Source: Paenibacillus sp. MMS20-IR301
GTDB taxonomy: Bacteria > Bacillota > Bacilli > Paenibacillales > Paenibacillaceae
Assembly: GCF_032302195.1 (NCBI RefSeq)
Contig: NZ_CP135275.1
Span: 3,286,001 to 3,350,000 of the forward strand
Length of the DNA stretch: 64,000 nucleotides
Direction of reading: 5' to 3'
The position numbers and the translations under genes were made by a program. Below are positions 53,990 through 62,405 of the stretch, one piece after another. Under the pieces are notes generated by a model, which worked only from the letters and a program-made list of their open reading frames with translations, did not search any database and was not told the origin of the DNA. Numbering within the stretch: position 1 is the first letter of the stretch; every line of letters begins with the position of its first letter.

Positions 53990-54649
53990 CTAGCCTTGCG
54001 TTTTCTTCAGCACTGCCCGGAAGCAGTTCAGCCCGCCCCACTGTCCGGTGTGCACAGCATCTTCCGGAAGATTGAAGTCTGTCTCGCCCCAGTACTGGAA
54101 GCCGGCCTGCAGGAGAATTTCATTCATCCGCATCAGGTTTACAGTAGGATAATCAAAAGTCAGTACGAGCAGGCCCTCCCCGTTAAGCGTCCGGTGGAAC
54201 TCCCGCACGGCCAGCACTGAATCCTGCAGGGACAGATGCTCCAGCACTGAGATGCAAAAAATCGTGTCAAAGCTCTCGTCCTCATAAGGCAGCGCGGTCA
54301 GATTGGCCTGGGCAAGATGCAATCTGTCCATCCGTCTTGCCTGTACCTGCTGGGCTGCAGGAACTCCGATATCATCGGCAATATCCCGGATAATCGCTTC
54401 CCGGGACAGAATCCGGGCATCCAGATCACAGGCATAGACCTCCGCACTATAGCCGGCAAGGTAGAATTTAAGCGGATGGGAAATTCCGCAGGCGGCATCC
54501 AGCACCACATCATGCGGGGATATGAAGTTCGTGCACCATTCATATTCGTAGGGACGGCTCCACCAGGATTCCGGCAAATCATAAATCAGCTTCTCTCGGC
54601 GGGCATCGGCATTCACGAAGAAACGGGAAACATAAGGATGTGTCGGCAT
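53990..54649 (-). CDS. Class I SAM-dependent methyltransferase
   Basis: A 219-residue methyltransferase. Motif I VVLDAACGISHP (about 48-59) binds S-adenosylmethionine, motif II is VYACDLDAR, and FDTIFCISVLEHL (about 128-140) is the post-motif typical of Methyltransf_11 enzymes. No signal peptide. Start 54649 follows AAAGGAG eight bases upstream. The gene stands alone on the minus strand behind the epimerase terminator. The acceptor is not readable: small molecules, sugars or lipids are all possible. Confidence 0.87.
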   Translation of the reverse strand: MPTHPYVSRFFVNADARREKLIYDLPESWWSRPYEYEWCTNFISPHDVVLDAACGISHPLKFYLAGYSAEVYACDLDARILSREAIIRDIADDIGVPAAQQVQARRMDRLHLAQANLTALPYEDESFDTIFCISVLEHLSLQDSVLAVREFHRTLNGEGLLVLTFDYPTVNLMRMNEILLQAGFQYWGETDFNLPEDAVHTGQWGGLNCFRAVLKKTQG

Positions 54650-54722
54650 GGCCAGGACTCCTTTTAGGGGATTTCGGTAGTGAGAGTATATTCACGAATC
54701 CCCATTTCATGCTTTATTAACA

Positions 54723-54772
54723 AGCAAACAAGGCTGCGCCGTCCTGTGAAGGAGAGCGCAGCCTTGTTTGCT
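54723..54772 (-). terminator. Terminator of the reductase-epimerase operon
   Basis: AGCAAACAAGGCTGCGC (54756-54772 on the minus strand) pairs perfectly over 17 bp with GCGCAGCCTTGTTTGCT (54723-54739). TTGTTAAT follows. It is eight bases beyond the stop of the epimerase gene. Confidence 0.88.
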
Positions 54773-54780
54773 GCTGTTAG

Positions 54781-55803
54781 TTATACATAATAAGAGAGCA
54801 GCTTCGGATCAACCCCGTGCTTGCTGATCAGCCCGTCCAGCATTCTGGACCATTCCTGATCGGTTGTGCAAAGTCCGGGCTGCTGTTCGAACCAGGCAAC
54901 GGAACGTTTCACACCTTCGGCGAAAGACACAGTTGCTTCGAAACCGGGTACAAGCCGTTTCAATTTGCTGTTGTCGAACACGCTGCTGACCGCCTGATCG
55001 CCAATCAGCCCGTCCGCCGCCCCCGGCGGTGTGTTGGCTGCAATGAAGTCGGTGGAGATATGCACCACCTTCGGCTCTCTGCCCGCTGCCGCCCCGATGG
55101 CGGCATAGATCTGGTTCCAGCTCAACACCTCATCAGAGGTAATATGAACAGCTTCCCCGATCGTCTCCGGATGTCCCAGCAAACCAACGAATCCTTTGGC
55201 AAAATCGGTATTATGCGTCAGCGTCCACAGTGAGGTGCCGTCGCCGTGAATGACCAGCGGCTGGCCCTTGCGGATCCGCTCCACCAGTGACCAGGGATGG
55301 CTCCAGCTGGTCAGCGCTGCCGGAATAGCCGTATCCCCATACGTGTGGGAAGGGCGGACAATAGTTACCGGGAAGCCGCTGGTCCGCCAAGCCTCCAGCA
55401 GCAGCTGCTCACAGGCAATCTTATCCCGCGAATACTGCCAGTACGGATTCTCCAGCGGCGTTTCCTCGGTAATGAGATAATTCCGCTGCGGCTTCTGATA
55501 GGCAGACGCCGAGCTGATATAGATATATTGCCGTGTCTTGCCTGAGAACAATTCAATATCGGTCTGCACATGCTCCGGGGTGAAGGCAATCCAGTTCACC
55601 ACAACATCGAATTCGTAGCCCTTCAGCGCTTCCGCCGCCTTGGCCTGATCACGGATATCACCGTTAATCAGCTGCGCCCCTTTCGGTGCGAAGCTGCTCC
55701 GCTCCCCGCGGTTGAACAAATACAGCTCTATGCCCTGCTCCACTGCCAGCCGGGATACCGCCTGGCTGATCAGTCCCGTGCCTCCGATAAATAGAACCTT
55801 CAT
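54781..55803 (-). CDS. NAD-dependent epimerase/dehydratase-like protein
   Basis: A 340-residue extended short-chain dehydrogenase. The Rossmann motif VLFIGGTGLISQAV is at the N-terminus, NGDIRD marks the adenine-binding Asp loop, and the catalytic Tyr-Lys pair is in QYSRDK, with the upstream Ser in ISSASAY. The start at 55803 is set by GGGAGG six bases upstream; an ATG 17 codons earlier has no site and overlaps the reductase gene. It lies 16 bases behind the aldo/keto reductase gene. Similar proteins act on nucleotide sugars or serve as RNA-binding-type SDRs; substrate unknown. Confidence 0.85.
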   Translation of the reverse strand: MKVLFIGGTGLISQAVSRLAVEQGIELYLFNRGERSSFAPKGAQLINGDIRDQAKAAEALKGYEFDVVVNWIAFTPEHVQTDIELFSGKTRQYIYISSASAYQKPQRNYLITEETPLENPYWQYSRDKIACEQLLLEAWRTSGFPVTIVRPSHTYGDTAIPAALTSWSHPWSLVERIRKGQPLVIHGDGTSLWTLTHNTDFAKGFVGLLGHPETIGEAVHITSDEVLSWNQIYAAIGAAAGREPKVVHISTDFIAANTPPGAADGLIGDQAVSSVFDNSKLKRLVPGFEATVSFAEGVKRSVAWFEQQPGLCTTDQEWSRMLDGLISKHGVDPKLLSYYV

Positions 55804-55819
55804 CTGCTTCCTCCCTCTC

Positions 55820-56758
55820 TTAACCGATGATTTCTTCGATCCGGGCCAGTACATCCTCCGTTAGCTCAATTCCGGATGCCTTCACATTCTCCGTCACCTG
55901 CTCCGGCTTGCTGGCACCGACCAGTGCACTGGCTACATTAGGCTGGCGCAGAATCCAGGCCAGCGCAAGATTGCCGACGGAGAGGCCTAGCTCGGCAGCA
56001 ATACCGCTCAGCTCCTGCACCTTGGCAATCTTCTCCTCCGTAATTCCCTTACGCATCCAGTCCAGTCTGGTTGCCCGGCTGTCCTCCGGAATATCGGAGA
56101 TTGAGCTGTATTTCCCGGTCAGCAGCCCCTGCGCCAGCGGCGAGAAGACAACTTGTCCGATCCCTTTGCGCAGGCCAAGCGGAATAATCTCTTTCTCGAT
56201 ATAACGCTCGAACATATTGTAGATCGGCTGGTTAACCACGATCCGGTCCAGCAGATAACGGTCTGCCACCGCAAGAGCTTCAGCCATCTGTGCTGCGGTC
56301 CATTCACTGACACCTACATAGAGCACCTTGCCCTGGCGGACCAGATCATCCAGCGCCCGCAGTGTCTCTTCAACCGGAGTCTCCGGATCATAACGGTGGC
56401 AATACAGCAAATCCACATACTCAGCTCCAAGCCGCTTCAGGCTGGCATGGCATTGTTCAGTAATATGCTTGCGGGATAATCCGCGGTCATTGGGGCCTTC
56501 GCCCATTACGCCGTATACCTTGGTAGCCAGCACATAGGATTCACGCGGATAGCTGGAGAGTGCAGCGCCCAGCAGCTTCTCTGCTGCACCTTTTTCATAG
56601 ACATTGGCCGTATCAAAAAAATTGATACCCAGGGAGTAAGCGGTTTCAATCGCCTTAACTGCATTCTCCTGTTCTACATAACCTCCGTAAGTCAGCCAGC
56701 TGCCAAGACTGATCTCACTGACCTTAAGACCGGTTCCCCCGAGTCTGCGGTATTTCAT
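55820..56758 (-). CDS. Aldo/keto reductase
   Basis: A 312-residue NADPH-dependent reductase. The catalytic tetrad is present: Asp49 and Tyr54 in FFDTANVYEKG, Lys80 in LATKVYG, His121 in LLYCHRYD. The opening MKYRRLGGTGLKVSEISLGSW and the C-terminal cofactor loop IVGASKPEQVTENV-like sequence place it with the YghZ/potassium-channel beta-subunit group. GAGAGGAG lies before the start. It is the first gene of a two-gene operon with the epimerase. Physiological substrate is unknown; such enzymes often detoxify aldehydes or reduce sugars. Confidence 0.9.
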   Translation of the reverse strand: MKYRRLGGTGLKVSEISLGSWLTYGGYVEQENAVKAIETAYSLGINFFDTANVYEKGAAEKLLGAALSSYPRESYVLATKVYGVMGEGPNDRGLSRKHITEQCHASLKRLGAEYVDLLYCHRYDPETPVEETLRALDDLVRQGKVLYVGVSEWTAAQMAEALAVADRYLLDRIVVNQPIYNMFERYIEKEIIPLGLRKGIGQVVFSPLAQGLLTGKYSSISDIPEDSRATRLDWMRKGITEEKIAKVQELSGIAAELGLSVGNLALAWILRQPNVASALVGASKPEQVTENVKASGIELTEDVLARIEEIIG

Positions 56759-56878
56759 TATTCTCCTGCTCCTCTCTGATCCGGCCCCGATTGACCGGTT
56801 GCTCCATACACTTGTTCATTCTAGACCAGTTTGTAAATAATTGAAAGAACGGAAATAGGTATGAAGCATAATCCGGAG

Positions 56879-58006
56879 TCAGCGCCCGTACAGCATCTCA
56901 TTATATATTTGTCTGACTGATTCCCTGGGTTCCAGCCCCAGCTCATGGCTCAGCAGCTCTTTCATCGCGTGATAGTGGCGGATCAGGCTGATCCGGTCCT
57001 TTTGCCGGAAATAGATCCCCATCAGCAGTTCATGGGCCTCTTCGTCGAGCGGAGATTTAAGCAGCAGCAGAGTAATCCGCTGTATCGCTTCCGCGAGCCT
57101 GCCGTCCTCAATATAATAACTGCACAGCTTCTTCGACAGCATGGTATAGAATCCGAGCATTTCTGCCCGCTTGGAGACGCTCCACAAATAATCCTCATCC
57201 GCAAATAAATCCCCCTGATACAACTCAAGATGATAGATGTACCTGGATAATGTGTGTACCGTCACCGGAAGATTCTCCCGGGCAAAGCTTTCAAATTCCC
57301 AGAGATCTCCTGCGGCACCGGCGATGTCCATCCGGTAGCTTCCGCCCTTGAAATAAATCTCAACAAGCACACCCGCCGCTTTAAGCGCCGTCTTCATTTT
57401 GTAAAGTGTCGTATGCAGATTGGAGTGGGCCTGCTCGTCACTGCTGTCCGGCCACAGTGCCTGCATAATTTGGCCTTTGGGCACAGGGGCTGTCCCTTTC
57501 AGGAACAGGAAAGACATCAGCTCCTTGGATTTATGGGTCCGCCACTTTACCGTATCCTCATGGCCGCCTGGACCAAGCACACTGAACCCGCCGAAGCTGA
57601 CAATCCGCGTCTCTTTAAGCGGCGTTACGCGCTCCCCGGATAGCCGCCGCTGCTTCTGGTAGCGGGTAATCGCCCGGTCCAGCAGCGCCGGAGTCAGCGG
57701 CTTCAGCAAATAATCCAGGGCTTCAAGCCGGAAGGCTTCGACAGCATAAATATCATGCGCAGTCACAAAGATGACCTCAAGCTCCCTTAAGCTCTCCAGC
57801 AGCAGCCCGCTCAGCTCCACACCACTCATCTGCGGCATTTCCATATCCAGGAACACGAGGTCCGGCTGCAGCACCGAGATCTGCTCCAGTGCTTCCAGCG
57901 GCTTGCGGAATATACCCACGACCTCTACCCGTCCATCCTTGTGCAGCAAATGGTTCAAGACATCCAGTGCCGGCTTCTCATCATCAATTATTACTGCTCT
58001 GATCAT
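56879..58006 (-). CDS. Orphan BTAD response regulator
   Basis: A 375-residue regulator of the same layout as the one at 36062-37174: receiver (1-118) with Asp8/Asp9, phospho-acceptor Asp54 in LVFLDMEMP and Lys in DYLLKPLTP; winged helix (about 135-235, RTHKSKELMSFLFLKG, NLHTTLYKMKTALK); and BTAD helices (about 245-375). Start 58006 is set by GGAGG six bases upstream, not the ATG 18 bases earlier. No kinase gene adjoins it, so its phosphodonor is encoded elsewhere, possibly the hybrid kinase at 37208-40294. An intrinsic terminator lies in its upstream region. Confidence 0.88.
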   Translation of the reverse strand: MIRAVIIDDEKPALDVLNHLLHKDGRVEVVGIFRKPLEALEQISVLQPDLVFLDMEMPQMSGVELSGLLLESLRELEVIFVTAHDIYAVEAFRLEALDYLLKPLTPALLDRAITRYQKQRRLSGERVTPLKETRIVSFGGFSVLGPGGHEDTVKWRTHKSKELMSFLFLKGTAPVPKGQIMQALWPDSSDEQAHSNLHTTLYKMKTALKAAGVLVEIYFKGGSYRMDIAGAAGDLWEFESFARENLPVTVHTLSRYIYHLELYQGDLFADEDYLWSVSKRAEMLGFYTMLSKKLCSYYIEDGRLAEAIQRITLLLLKSPLDEEAHELLMGIYFRQKDRISLIRHYHAMKELLSHELGLEPRESVRQIYNEMLYGR

Positions 58007-58082
58007 CGTTTCCCTCCAGTACACTTCCCTGCCAGCGGATTACACTTAGAATAAAGTATCGGGATTCCGGAGAATATCTAAG

Positions 58083-58122
58083 AAAAAAGGCGCCCTCAGC
58101 AAACTGCGGCTTAGAGGACACC
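58083..58122 (-). terminator. Intrinsic terminator upstream of the orphan BTAD gene
   Basis: On the minus strand GGTGTCCTC pairs (allowing two G-U) with GAGGGCGCC, followed by TTTTTTC. No gene lies between this hairpin and the ptsI terminator at 58648, so it either ends an unseen short transcript or acts as an attenuator in the BTAD gene leader. Confidence 0.65.
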
Positions 58123-58334
58123 CGGTTATTGAAAAGCTCAAATTCGCGTGATATATATCATTGCCTTATCAGAAATGATGTAATTATTGATTATTCTATC
58201 ATGCGCAAACCACAGTGTAAATCAATGATTTCACAGATGTACAATGAGCTGCCGTGCAGGTAAATGGGTTGAATGGATCCTCCGTTAAGAAAAGTAGCCA
58301 GCTAGGCAACGGTTGTTCAAATGACTAGCTTAGC

Positions 58335-58520
58335 GTTACGGACATGAGGGACGTTAAATATTGGAAAATCGTCTAAGTGCAGGTCTTAACGGACATCAGC
58401 GCCGTTATTTCACCGGAAAAGTGGAGTTTGCCCATGATAAGCGGCGGATAAGGGCTGTCGTGTCCGTAAGCCCGCCCCAATGACCTTTTTTGAGCGAATA
58501 AAGGCTGTGGCGTCCGTAAG
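58335..58520. repeat. Four-copy small intergenic repeat
   Basis: Units of about 30 bp share the core CTTACGGACA...AGCGCC.TTATT. Two are on the plus strand (58335-58364 and 58385-58415) and two on the minus strand (58441-58470 and 58491-58520), so the array is head-to-head. The copies differ at a third or so of positions, which suggests an old, dispersed family. I see no coding potential. The remaining parts of 58025-58746 hold only the two hairpins described and otherwise nothing recognisable. Confidence 0.7.
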
Positions 58521-58647
58521 CGTCAGCTTGGGATTGTATTTGAACCTGACAGATGAGATTGGCCTTCTGGTGAATATATTAGAATGAATTTCGGCCGTTC
58601 AGGAAGAAGTTCTCTGGACATTCTTATCTGAAACATGAATTTCCTTG

Positions 58648-58682
58648 TAAAAAAGCCGGCATTCAATAACCTGAATGCCGGC
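58648..58682 (-). terminator. Terminator of ptsHI
   Basis: GCCGGCATTCAG and CTGAATGCCGGC-type arms (58655-58682) pair around a short loop, followed on the minus strand by TTTTTTAC. It is 65 bases past the ptsI stop. Confidence 0.93.
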
Positions 58683-58746
58683 AACAGTAATGCGGAAAAG
58701 TGGATAAGAAAATGACAAAAACGGATAATACACAAACCCTAAAGAG

Positions 58747-60456
58747 TTAGTTAATTGCCTGTACCAGGGCAGCGACTTCCTCAGCTGTTCCAAGCTGCAG
58801 CGCCTGGGCTGCCAGCTCCTTCATATCGCCAGCAGACAGCTTGGCAAGCTGGCTGCGCGCCGGCAGAATGGAGGTGGCACTCATGCTGAATTCATCAAGG
58901 CCAAGACCCAGCAGCAGAGGAATAGCGACCGGATCCCCGGCCATTTCACCGCACATGCCGGCCCATTTGCCTTCGGCATGCGCCGCATCAATGACATTCT
59001 TGATCAGACGGAGAATGGCCGGGTTATATGGCTGATACAGGTACGATACCTGCTCATTCATCCGGTCCGCAGCCATTGTATATTGAATCAGATCATTGGT
59101 CCCGATGCTGAAGAAATCGACTTCCTTCGCGAACTGGTCGGCCAGTACAGCAGTAGACGGAATCTCAACCATAATGCCCAGCTGAATCTGCTCCGATACC
59201 TCCTTGCCCTCTTCGCGCAGCTTGGCCTTCTCTTCCAGCAGCAGCCCGCGTGCAGCGCGGAATTCGCCCAGCGTAGCAATCATCGGGAACATGATGCGCA
59301 GATCACCGTGAACACTTGCACGCAGCAAGGCGCGCAGCTGTGTACGGAAGATATCCTGACGGTCCAGGCAGAGACGGATCGCCCGGAAGCCGAGGAACGG
59401 ATTCATCTCCTTAGGCAGCTCCAGATAAGGCAGCTCCTTGTCGCCGCCGATATCCAGTGTCCGGACAACAACCGGCTTGCCCTGCATATTCTCCAGCACG
59501 GTCCGGTAGGCGTTGTACTGTACTTCCTCGGACGGCAGCTTATCACGGCCCATATAGAGGAACTCTGTACGGTAGAGGCCAACGCCTTCACCGCCGTTCT
59601 CAATGACACCGGCCACATCATTCGGCGTACCGATATTGGCAGCCAGCTCGACATGCTTGCCGTCCGCAGAAACCGTCGGCTCTTCGCGGAGCTTTTTCCA
59701 CTCAGCAATCTGCAGATCGTACTCCTTCTGCTTGGCAACATAGAGGGCTACCTCAGCTTCGCTTGGGTTAACCAGCACATCTCCGCTCAGTCCGTCTACT
59801 ATAACCAGATCTCCGGCTTTCACTTCGGACATCACCTTCTTGGTACCTACTACGGCTGGAATCTCCAGGGAACGGGCCATAATAGCCGAATGCGAGGTGC
59901 GTCCGCCAATATTGGTCGTGAAGCCCTTAACATATTTACGGTTCAGCTGCGCGGTATCCGAAGGCGTCAGATCCTCTGCAATAACGATAACCTCTTCGCT
60001 GATTTCAGCCGGGCTGACATACGAAATCCCCAGCAGATGGTTCAGTACACGTTTGGTCACATCCCGCATGTCGGCAGCACGTTCCTGCAGATAGCTGCTT
60101 TTCATATTCTCGAACATTTCGATAAACTGCGTTGCCACTTCCTGAAGAGCGTAGTCGGCATTGACAGCCTCTTCACGGATTTTGTCCAGCACCGGACTGA
60201 TCAGCTCAGGATCTTCCAGAATCAGCAGATGGGATTCGAAAATCTCCGCCTTCTTCTCCCCCAGCTCAGCCAGCGTACGCTCCTTGATCCGCTTCAGCTC
60301 GCCCTTAGAGATTTCCAGGGCACTCTCCAGCTTCACCACCTCAAGCTCCACATCACTTATGGAAGACTTGGTAATCGTATAGTCCGGGTGCTTCAGGATA
60401 AACGCTTTAGCAACAGCAATACCTGCGGAAGCCGCGATTCCTGAAATCTTATTCAT
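58747..60456 (-). CDS. ptsI: PTS Enzyme I (phosphoenolpyruvate-protein phosphotransferase)
   Basis: A 569-residue cytoplasmic enzyme that takes phosphate from phosphoenolpyruvate and passes it to HPr, the first step of PTS sugar uptake. The N-terminal HPr-binding and phosphohistidine domains carry His189 in [13 protein letters not shown]. The C-terminal barrel (about 250-569) has [33 protein letters not shown] and [16 protein letters not shown]. Length is normal. The start overlaps the end of ptsH by eight bases (ATGAATAA), so the two are coupled. Expression is expected to depend on the RAT/terminator upstream of ptsH. Confidence 0.97.
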   Translation of the reverse strand: MNKISGIAASAGIAVAKAFILKHPDYTITKSSISDVELEVVKLESALEISKGELKRIKERTLAELGEKKAEIFESHLLILEDPELISPVLDKIREEAVNADYALQEVATQFIEMFENMKSSYLQERAADMRDVTKRVLNHLLGISYVSPAEISEEVIVIAEDLTPSDTAQLNRKYVKGFTTNIGGRTSHSAIMARSLEIPAVVGTKKVMSEVKAGDLVIVDGLSGDVLVNPSEAEVALYVAKQKEYDLQIAEWKKLREEPTVSADGKHVELAANIGTPNDVAGVIENGGEGVGLYRTEFLYMGRDKLPSEEVQYNAYRTVLENMQGKPVVVRTLDIGGDKELPYLELPKEMNPFLGFRAIRLCLDRQDIFRTQLRALLRASVHGDLRIMFPMIATLGEFRAARGLLLEEKAKLREEGKEVSEQIQLGIMVEIPSTAVLADQFAKEVDFFSIGTNDLIQYTMAADRMNEQVSYLYQPYNPAILRLIKNVIDAAHAEGKWAGMCGEMAGDPVAIPLLLGLGLDEFSMSATSILPARSQLAKLSAGDMKELAAQALQLGTAEEVAALVQAIN

Positions 60457-60724
60457 GCAGCTCGCCCAGTCCTTCTTTAATCATTACATCCTGCAGGGCG
60501 AGAAGCGCTTCAGCTTCCTGGCCGCCTTCCGTGATCAGGGTCAGCGTGTCGCCGGCTTCAAGACCCAGGGACAGTACACCCAGGATCGATTTCAACGTCA
60601 CTTTCTTGCCTTTAGCTTCAGCGAAGGCTTCAGTGTCCTTGAATTTAGTAGCTGTATTAACCAGCGCTGTGGCCGGGCGCGCGTGAATTCCGTCTTCGTC
60701 GATAATTCTGAATGTTGTTTGCAT
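60449..60724 (-). CDS. ptsH: Phosphocarrier protein HPr
   Basis: A 91-residue phosphocarrier. The active-site His14 lies in GIHARPAT and the regulatory Ser46 in [10 protein letters not shown], so in addition to carrying phosphate to PTS enzymes II it can be phosphorylated by HPr kinase and act as CcpA corepressor; the presence of both residues separates it from Crh. Start 60724 (MQTTFRI) follows TTGGAAC seven bases upstream; the TTG at 60736 is part of that region. No ptsG gene precedes it here, unlike the B. subtilis ptsGHI operon. Confidence 0.96.
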   Translation of the reverse strand: MQTTFRIIDEDGIHARPATALVNTATKFKDTEAFAEAKGKKVTLKSILGVLSLGLEAGDTLTLITEGGQEAEALLALQDVMIKEGLGELHE

Positions 60725-60779
60725 GATATGTTCCAACTCTCTGTTTTATTTTGGGTTCCGGATATTACTGCAGTATAAC

Positions 60780-60843
60780 AAAAAAAGGCAAAACCACACC
60801 TTTCTCAAGGTAGCGGTTTTGCCTGATTGAACAGTAACAATCC
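60780..60843 (-). promoter_or_regulatory. RAT antiterminator and leader terminator of ptsHI
   Basis: On the minus strand a 29-base element beginning GGATTGTTACTG and ending CAGGCAAAACC (60815-60843) matches the ribonucleic antiterminator target of BglG/LicT/SacY-type proteins. Its 3' end (GGCAAAACC) is also the 5' arm of a terminator hairpin that pairs with GGTTTTGCC (60787-60795) and is followed by seven T. The two structures are mutually exclusive, so a PTS-controlled antiterminator must bind for ptsHI to be read through. There is no gene upstream on this strand that would otherwise need a terminator. Confidence 0.85.
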
Positions 60844-60950
60844 GAAAATATACTCTACTTTTTATAACATAACTCTGGCAATATAGCAAATGAATACGGG
60901 CAGCTTCTGCGGCAGACCGGCTTCAGACGGCTGTTCAGCACTCGCGTAAA

Positions 60951-60993
60951 TTTAAATAATACAATTGTATTATTTAAACATCGCTGGTATACT
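60951..60993 (+). promoter_or_regulatory. Promoter with 28-bp perfect palindromic operator
   Basis: TTTAAATAATACAA (60951-60964) is followed at once by its exact reverse complement (60965-60978). The right half contains the -35 TTGTAT (60965-60970), and TATACT (60988-60993) follows after exactly 17 bp. A protein bound to the palindrome would block this promoter, which serves the membrane-protein gene starting at 61032. Confidence 0.8.
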
Positions 60994-61031
60994 TCCTAAC
61001 ATTAACATATTCTTCTTCTGAGAGGTGCATT

Positions 61032-61583
61032 ATGAATTGGGTTGCATGGGCAATTGTCACCTGCGAGGTATTGTTCTGGGTAGTTATTCTTGCCGGGTTT
61101 ACAGCACGTTATGTCTTCAGACGTAACCTGCTTGGCCTGATCTTCCTCGCACTGACTCCGGTGCTGGACATTATTCTGCTGGTCATCTCCGGAGTTGATC
61201 TGGCACAGGGCGCTACCACCACGACGGCACATGCGCTGGCAGCTGTGTATATTTCAGTATCAATCGTATTCGGCAAAAGCATGATCGCCTGGGCAGACGA
61301 ACGCTTCCGGTATTATATCACCAAACAAGGTACGAAGCCGGTCAAACGGTACGGTATGGAGCATGCCCGGCATTATTTTACCGGCTGGATCAGGCACCTG
61401 CTCTCTTTCGCGCTCGGAGCAGCAATTCTGTATGGACTTATAGTCTGGATTGACGATACTGCCCGTACAGCAGCACTGTCCGGCATACTGTCCATATGGT
61501 CGGTCGTGGTCGGTATTGATCTGCTCATCACCCTTACCTATTTCATCTGGCCGAGACAGGCCAAAGCAAAGGACGCAAGCTGA
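61032..61583 (+). CDS. Integral membrane protein of unknown function
   Basis: A 183-residue protein with about five hydrophobic segments (roughly 5-25, 34-55, 64-84, 122-142 and 150-172) separated by short loops. A basic loop (RFRYYITKQGTKPVKRYGMEHARHYF) lies in the middle and a Lys-rich C-terminus follows. It resembles the small YmcC-like membrane proteins of bacilli, but I would not name it. GAGAGGTG precedes the ATG. Promoter and operator lie directly upstream, so it is probably a regulated single-gene unit. Confidence 0.78.
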   Translation: MNWVAWAIVTCEVLFWVVILAGFTARYVFRRNLLGLIFLALTPVLDIILLVISGVDLAQGATTTTAHALAAVYISVSIVFGKSMIAWADERFRYYITKQGTKPVKRYGMEHARHYFTGWIRHLLSFALGAAILYGLIVWIDDTARTAALSGILSIWSVVVGIDLLITLTYFIWPRQAKAKDAS

Positions 61584-61607
61584 ACTCACCTGCACCTGCC
61601 TTCCGGC

Positions 61608-62219
61608 TTATTCGCCCGTTCTTATATTTTTGACCGTCCGGTGCTCCAGTGTAAAGTTGCTGTATATTCTCTCTCCGCCTTCGCCTGTTGGAGCCTGGGC
61701 CAGCAACCCTACCTTGATTGTCTCCTCCACCGGCAGGCTGAAGAAGCGCATCATATCGAATCTCACCCCATCTGTCGAATAATGGAAGGCGAAGGCATTA
61801 CCGGATCTGGCAGCCTGCAGCCATACCTCATTCCCGCCGATATTGCAGCCGTTGGCATCATCAGATGTCTGGTTCGTAACCACACTGACCACTGCATGGG
61901 TGTCAAAATCGGTCAGCTCAAAGCAGGCTTTGGCCCAGACCGACAGATCCTGCATGACCATAATAGAAGCTGAATCGTAGGTATCCCGGAAGTCATGGCT
62001 GACCTTCACCCTGAGCACGAAATCGCCGGCGATTTCTGTGTAGAAGAACGGGGCATTGGTTAAATTCTCAGGGGTCAGCCCTTCTTCCGCTATGGCTCCA
62101 TTATTACAGAAAAAATCACTTTTAGCGGTTGCCTCCATTATGATTGCGCCTTCTTCAAACCGGATTTCCCCTTCATTCAGCCACTTAAATGCAGCTAAGT
62201 CCGCTTTAGCCATTGTCAT
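61608..62219 (-). CDS. DUF1349 concanavalin-like protein
   Basis: A 203-residue cytoplasmic protein with the DUF1349 lectin-like jelly-roll features: FKWLNEGEIRFEEGAIIMEA at the N-terminus, DFFCNNG, DFVLRVKVSHDFRDTYDSASIMVMQD and WAKACFELTDFDTHAVVSVVTN in the middle, and FHYSTDGVRFDMMRFFSLP with VGLLAQAP near the end. Similar to yeast and bacterial YteU/regulation-of-enolase-like proteins that are thought to bind carbohydrate. GGGAGG lies seven bases before the ATG at 62219. It ends only 24 bases from the convergent membrane-protein gene. Role unknown. Confidence 0.83.
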   Translation of the reverse strand: MTMAKADLAAFKWLNEGEIRFEEGAIIMEATAKSDFFCNNGAIAEEGLTPENLTNAPFFYTEIAGDFVLRVKVSHDFRDTYDSASIMVMQDLSVWAKACFELTDFDTHAVVSVVTNQTSDDANGCNIGGNEVWLQAARSGNAFAFHYSTDGVRFDMMRFFSLPVEETIKVGLLAQAPTGEGGERIYSNFTLEHRTVKNIRTGE

Positions 62220-62333
62220 TCGTCTTCCTCCCATTATTGAATCGCTCTTTGCGGTTTCACACGCATTCTCTAACTATAGCAAATATGGGAATTCATCTCA
62301 AAAGGATAACTCAGCCGCAGCCAAATATAGTAG

Positions 62334-62364
62334 TTGACTTAAACCATGGTTTAAGTCGTATCCT
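62334..62364 (+). promoter_or_regulatory. MerR-type promoter with 19-bp spacer and palindrome
   Basis: TTGACT (62334-62339) and TATCCT (62359-62364) are 19 bp apart, the over-long spacing that MerR regulators correct by twisting DNA. A perfect 22-bp palindrome, GACTTAAACC-AT and its complement (62336-62357), fills the spacer. It drives the merR-like gene at 62406. Confidence 0.88.
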
Positions 62365-62405
62365 ATTCCTGTCGGCAAGATAACAACCGGTTAGGAGGCC
62401 TCCGG

